Shown here piece after piece: positions 15,097-18,208 of a stretch of 18,208 nucleotides of DNA. This DNA is from Acidobacteriaceae bacterium (GTDB lineage: Bacteria; Acidobacteriota; Terriglobia; Terriglobales; Acidobacteriaceae), in contig PLBX01000284.1 of NCBI GenBank assembly GCA_003135495.1, positions 1 to 18,208 of the forward strand, written 5' to 3'. The notes under the pieces were generated by a model. The model saw only the letters and a program-made list of their open reading frames with translations. It was not told where the DNA came from and did not search any database. Made by a program: the position numbers and the translations under genes. Numbering within the stretch: the stretch's first letter is position 1; the number at the start of each line of letters is the position of its first letter.

Positions 15097-15203
15097 TAAC
15101 ACTCCAGAGCCTATAATTATCCCAGTATTCCGCCCTTTTAGGCCGCCCGGTTCAAGAGCGCTTTGCCACGTCGCTGGCACGCGCATCCTTGCGACTTCCG
15201 CCC

Positions 15204-15234
15204 TTGCAGAGCATCTAATTGATAGTGCTAGGAT
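15204..15234 (+). promoter_or_regulatory. candidate extended -10 promoter for trxA
   Basis: TGCTAGGAT (15226-15234) is an extended -10 element (TG-n-TAGGAT), with TTGCAG at 15204-15209 as a distant -35 (spacer 19). A start near 15241 would give a leader of about 50 nt. The extended -10 could work with a weak -35. Confidence 0.4.
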
Positions 15235-15290
15235 AGAAGGTCCGCTGGCGTCATGGCGGACTGTAATGAGCAGAAAACTCTGGAGGAAGA

Positions 15291-15623
15291 ATGGCAAGCA
15301 ACGGAACCGTCGAGGTCACCGACGCAAATTTTGATTCTGACGTACTGAAGTCCGACAAGCCCGTGCTGGTTGATTTTTGGGCTGCGTGGTGTGGCCCCTG
15401 CCGGGCAATCGCACCCATCGTCGAAGAACTCGCCGGCGAGTACCAAGGGAAAGTTAAAGTCGGAAAGATGGATGTAGACCGCAATGGCGCCACGCCAATG
15501 CGCTACAAGGTGACCGGCATTCCTACTTTGCTCGTTTTCAAGAACGGGCAGGTCGTGGAGCAACTAGTCGGTTATCGATCGAAAGATGACATCCAAAAAG
15601 CTTTAGATCGTCATATCGGCTGA
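15291..15623 (+). CDS. trxA: thioredoxin
   Basis: This is a 110-aa classical thioredoxin, the cytoplasmic dithiol reductant that recycles ribonucleotide reductase, peroxiredoxins and other enzymes and is itself reduced by thioredoxin reductase. The active site AAWCGPC (Cys34, Cys37) is intact and follows VLVDFW. The cis-proline loop TGIPTLLVF (Pro78) and the closing [13 protein letters not shown] helix are as expected for the family, and the length is standard. There is no signal peptide, so it is cytoplasmic. GGAGG lies 4 nt before the ATG. It is transcribed alone, divergent from trmJ, and ends 36 nt before a rho-independent terminator. Confidence 0.96.
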   Translation: MASNGTVEVTDANFDSDVLKSDKPVLVDFWAAWCGPCRAIAPIVEELAGEYQGKVKVGKMDVDRNGATPMRYKVTGIPTLLVFKNGQVVEQLVGYRSKDDIQKALDRHIG

Positions 15624-15645
15624 GCGCTTTTCTCATCAGTTCGAT

Positions 15646-17433
15646 TCATATCAGCGGGTAAAGGCCGCCTTCGGGGTGGCCTTTTCTGCGTTCAAAATTT
15701 CTCGATTTAACGTCGCTCCCAGCCGCTGCCGCACCTGTGCCGTCTTTCCGCTTGAATAGATAGAGCGCCTGCGACGAGCGTGAACTATAGTTTTTGGCTG
15801 CATTACCCCACACATAAGCGGGTGAGTCGCCCACTTCAGCTACGCCATCCAGTTCGTAATATTTATCCGAGTACTCTTTTATCCAAGCGAGGAAGGCTGA
15901 GGCTTGCGGTGCGCGATCCCGGTCGCCCCATGATTCGCCCACGTCCACGTAAACCACGTATTCTGGCCGATTCCTCTCCACTTCCTGAATTAACTCCTGT
16001 TGCATGCGAGCGGTATATTTTTGCCGCATCAAGAGGCTATACATATACAGATAACCGGTGGCGGATCGTCTGTGCGCATAGAAATAGATCTCCGGCTCTG
16101 AACCGAGCACCGCGATCTGTGTATTGTCGGACGAATTTTCTCGGATATAATCTGCCGTCTTCACCGCTGCGATAAAAGGATTGGAGCCGTAGGTGGCCTG
16201 CACGGCTCCCGCCGGATCGAGAGAGAAGTAAAACGTATGCTGCCGGACTATCGACAACCCGAATGCGGCGAGAAATGCCAGCGCCGGAATGAATTTCAAA
16301 ATGCGGTGTGGTCCACGTGCGCTTAGCCGTTCTGTGGTTGAACTGATAGCGATGCCACTCAGCATTGCGGCAATTGGCAACAACAGCACAAAATAATGGG
16401 GCCGAAAATAAGCTCCCGGGCAAAGGGCCAAGAAAGAGAACAAGAGCAGTGCAGAGGTAAACCCAAAATACTTTCGCGCTTCGTGACTCCACAATGGAGC
16501 GGCGAATCCAATCAAAGCGATAAGCCAAATCGTCGGGTTTGCGCGCAGTATTGTTCCGAAACTTTCCACAAAGGCGTGAACGCCCCGGTGCAATCCCATC
16601 TTCGAATATTCTCCGGCATACGAAACAGTCCAGAACCAGAACTGCTGAAATACGCCAAGCCGGTATAGCACCCAGCAGGTGACTGCGTAAGGCAAGAGAA
16701 AGCCAATCGCCATAGCGCCGACGTCGGCAAAGATGTCGCGAAAAGTTTGTTTTCGTTTCCATCCGCTTCGAATGAGATAGAAGAAGCAAAAGAGCGCAAA
16801 AAACAAGCCATGCTGCTTCATCAAGAAAGCGATTCCACACAGCAGGCCGCTAATCAGGTACATCCATCGGCTTCGTCTTTCCAAGCCACTCTGCACTCCA
16901 CTCTGCAATCCATGAATTAAAAACAGAATTCCGATGCAGGCGGGGAGAACTACAAAGTTTGTCGCGTGGGCTTGGAATCCCATGACGGACGGGCTGGCCG
17001 AGAGCAAAAAGAAACTTGCGGTGGCGACCAATCCAGCCAGCTTTCCAAAAAGGCGAGCAGTTAGTAAGTAAAGGACAATAGAAGAAAAGGCGTTAACGAA
17101 CAAAAGTCCGAGATGAATTCCGCTCGCAGTCTGACCAAGAGCTAAGAGGATGATCGCATACGCCGCATAAATGCCCGGAAGCTTCATGTTGTAAGCAAGC
17201 TTGTAAGGAGGAGTGTGCTGCAGCAGCAACTGACCGGAATAGGCATATTCGCCTTCGTCCCGCTCCAGCGGCATATTGCGCAAGCGGAAGCGAACCGCTG
17301 CGAAAAATATAGTAAGCAAAAGCAGGGCGCAGACTACCAGCACTGTGGACGGCTGCCACCGATGCGATGTAGGTGTGGTGCTTGAGGAATCGCGATCTTC
17401 ATGAGCTCGAGGGTGAGTTATGTAGGAGCCCAT
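15646..17433 (-). CDS. GT-C-type polytopic glycosyltransferase (ArnT/PMT-like)
   Basis: This 595-aa membrane protein resembles the PMT/ArnT class of GT-C glycosyltransferases, which move a sugar from a lipid-phosphate donor to an acceptor on the outer face of the inner membrane. TM1 spans about 30-48 and is followed by the acidic loop motif LERDEGEYAY (56-65), the usual site of the catalytic acidic pair, then NMKLPG (82-87). About ten further membrane helices run to about residue 395, then a soluble C-terminal domain with AVLGSEPEIYFY and RRSATGYLYMY. The first stop of the upstream paralogue lies 13 bp before this ATG, so they are one operon; the ribosome binding site is weak, suggesting coupling. 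The C-terminus runs 32 residues past the point where the paralogue ends (FKRK versus FQRK) and overlaps the trxA terminator. Acceptor and donor unknown. Confidence 0.82.
   Translation of the reverse strand: MGSYITHPRAHEDRDSSSTTPTSHRWQPSTVLVVCALLLLTIFFAAVRFRLRNMPLERDEGEYAYSGQLLLQHTPPYKLAYNMKLPGIYAAYAIILLALGQTASGIHLGLLFVNAFSSIVLYLLTARLFGKLAGLVATASFFLLSASPSVMGFQAHATNFVVLPACIGILFLIHGLQSGVQSGLERRSRWMYLISGLLCGIAFLMKQHGLFFALFCFFYLIRSGWKRKQTFRDIFADVGAMAIGFLLPYAVTCWVLYRLGVFQQFWFWTVSYAGEYSKMGLHRGVHAFVESFGTILRANPTIWLIALIGFAAPLWSHEARKYFGFTSALLLFSFLALCPGAYFRPHYFVLLLPIAAMLSGIAISSTTERLSARGPHRILKFIPALAFLAAFGLSIVRQHTFYFSLDPAGAVQATYGSNPFIAAVKTADYIRENSSDNTQIAVLGSEPEIYFYAHRRSATGYLYMYSLLMRQKYTARMQQELIQEVERNRPEYVVYVDVGESWGDRDRAPQASAFLAWIKEYSDKYYELDGVAEVGDSPAYVWGNAAKNYSSRSSQALYLFKRKDGTGAAAAGSDVKSRNFERRKGHPEGGLYPLI
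15660..15685 (+). terminator. rho-independent terminator of trxA
   Basis: AAAGGCC-GCC (15660-15669) pairs with GGT-GGCCTTT (15675-15684) around the loop TTCGG, with one G-U pair, and TTTT (15682-15685) ends the stem. It lies 36 nt past the trxA stop and inside the last codons of the convergent glycosyltransferase gene. It may act in both directions, though the minus side has only three Us. Confidence 0.75.
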
Positions 17434-17446
17434 GGCCTACGTTGCC

Positions 17447-18208
17447 CTATTTTCGCTGAAAAATGTAATACCTGCATGGCGCGCCCCATACGTTATACGA
17501 CGCGCTGTCAATCGGAACTTCCGCTGTCAAATCATAATGCGCATCGACGTAGCGCCGAACCCAATTGAAGATATTCATACGAAGATCCGACCCATCCCAA
17601 TCAGGCCCCCAACCCCATGACAACTGGTTGTCCACAAAAACTACGAACTTTGGTTGCGCCGTCTCAATCTCATGGATCATAGAACTCCGCATCTGGAATG
17701 CAAAGGGCTGGTCCTCCATGAGGGGATACATATAGATATATCCTGTCGCCGAGCGACGACCGGAATAGAAATAGATTTCCGGTTCCGAACCCAAAACCGC
17801 GATGCGATCCTGAGCCGAAGAGCGGTCGCGAATGTAGTCGGCGACTGCAACCGCTTCCGGGAAGCCATGTTTAGCATGCATTTGCCGGTTGACTTGCAGA
17901 GGATTCATTTGAAATAGATATCGCCTCTGACCCTGCAGCGCGACAAGATACGACAATGCAAAAAAAGCGATAGGGATCAACGTCACGGCAGGCGAAAGAT
18001 TGCGATCCTGCAGGTATTCATACGCGGCGCTGATTCCTACTCCCGCCAACAAAGAAACCGCCGGTAGCATCACCAGGAAATAATGCGGCCTGAAGTAGAA
18101 ACCGGGAACCGTTGCAAGAGTTGAGAAAAGAGCAAAACTCAAAATGAATACACGATGCTGTCGTGCTCGATAGTTCCAGAACACCGCGGTAAGGCCAAAT
18201 GCCGCCAT
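17447..18208 (-). CDS. GT-C-type glycosyltransferase paralogue, 5' partial
   Basis: This is the C-terminal part (253 codons seen) of a second polytopic glycosyltransferase. It aligns with the neighbouring protein from about that protein's residue 312 onward: PGFYFRPHYFLVMLP against PGAYFRPHYFVLLLP, then AVLGSEPEIYFY and RRSATGYIYMY. The Met codon at the very edge (18206-18208) is therefore most likely internal, and the gene continues past the window. About three membrane helices are visible, followed by a soluble C-terminal domain of about 150 residues that ends at FQRK. The catalytic acidic loop is outside the window. It is the upstream member of a tandem pair, 13 bp before the next gene, so the two probably act on the same envelope glycan or in one another's place. 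Confidence 0.8.
   Translation of the reverse strand: MAAFGLTAVFWNYRARQHRVFILSFALFSTLATVPGFYFRPHYFLVMLPAVSLLAGVGISAAYEYLQDRNLSPAVTLIPIAFFALSYLVALQGQRRYLFQMNPLQVNRQMHAKHGFPEAVAVADYIRDRSSAQDRIAVLGSEPEIYFYSGRRSATGYIYMYPLMEDQPFAFQMRSSMIHEIETAQPKFVVFVDNQLSWGWGPDWDGSDLRMNIFNWVRRYVDAHYDLTAEVPIDSASYNVWGAPCRYYIFQRK

Noticed and set aside
15097..15297. N-terminal extension of the TrmJ-like protein
   Set aside because: The added 67 residues show no family similarity and overlap the thioredoxin start; the ATG at 15096 has a good GGAG.
11065..15623. VKOR and thioredoxin as one redox system
   Set aside because: They are over 3.8 kb apart, in separate transcripts, and act in different compartments; nothing in the sequence ties them together.

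Overview
The window looks like a chromosomal segment of an Acidobacteriota bacterium. This is inferred from three things: a Ser/Thr kinase fused to a PD40/TolB-type beta-propeller, a very large Oar-like TonB-dependent receptor with an N-terminal carboxypeptidase-regulatory-like domain, and stand-alone MacB/FtsX-type permeases. No rRNA or other taxonomic marker is present, so the assignment is moderate. No phage, insertion sequence, CRISPR array or tRNA was seen.

Layout. (1) 1-2112 (+): the C-terminal part of a membrane-anchored Ser/Thr kinase with an extracytoplasmic propeller; its start lies outside the window. (2) 10580-2223 (-): a probable four-gene carbohydrate-use operon. In transcription order it holds an outer-membrane TonB-dependent receptor, an exported GH39 beta-glycosidase, an exported glycoamylase-family (COG5368/PF10091) lipoprotein and an exported GH13 alpha-glucosidase-like enzyme. 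Inverted repeats sit in two of the junctions, and three copies of AAAATCRTA overlap the candidate promoter. (3) 11065-11478 (+): a stand-alone VKOR-family disulfide-forming membrane protein, divergent from the receptor across a 484-bp spacer. It is followed by an inverted pair of REP-like palindromes. (4) 14173-11594 (-): two MacB/FtsX-type ABC permeases with no ATPase or adaptor beside them. (5) 15096-14347 (-): a TrmJ-like tRNA ribose methyltransferase, divergent from (6) 15291-15623 (+): thioredoxin. (7) 18208-15646 (-): two tandem paralogous GT-C-type membrane glycosyltransferases, the upstream one cut by the window edge.

How they work together. The receptor would import an oligosaccharide into the periplasm, where the three exported hydrolases would trim it. 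The glycosidases are mixed in expected linkage (GH39 beta, GH13 alpha, glycoamylase family possibly beta-1,2-glucan or other), so the substrate is not obvious. VKOR (envelope disulfide formation) and thioredoxin (cytoplasmic reduction) are both redox proteins but are not adjacent and no shared pathway is shown. The two glycosyltransferases probably move sugar from lipid-linked donors to an envelope acceptor.

Most points worth checking are modest: the operon and its unknown substrate, the repeats over its promoter, the REP-like pair, and a 32-residue C-terminal extension on one glycosyltransferase that runs through a rho-independent terminator. I did not find clear evidence of a wholly new system.
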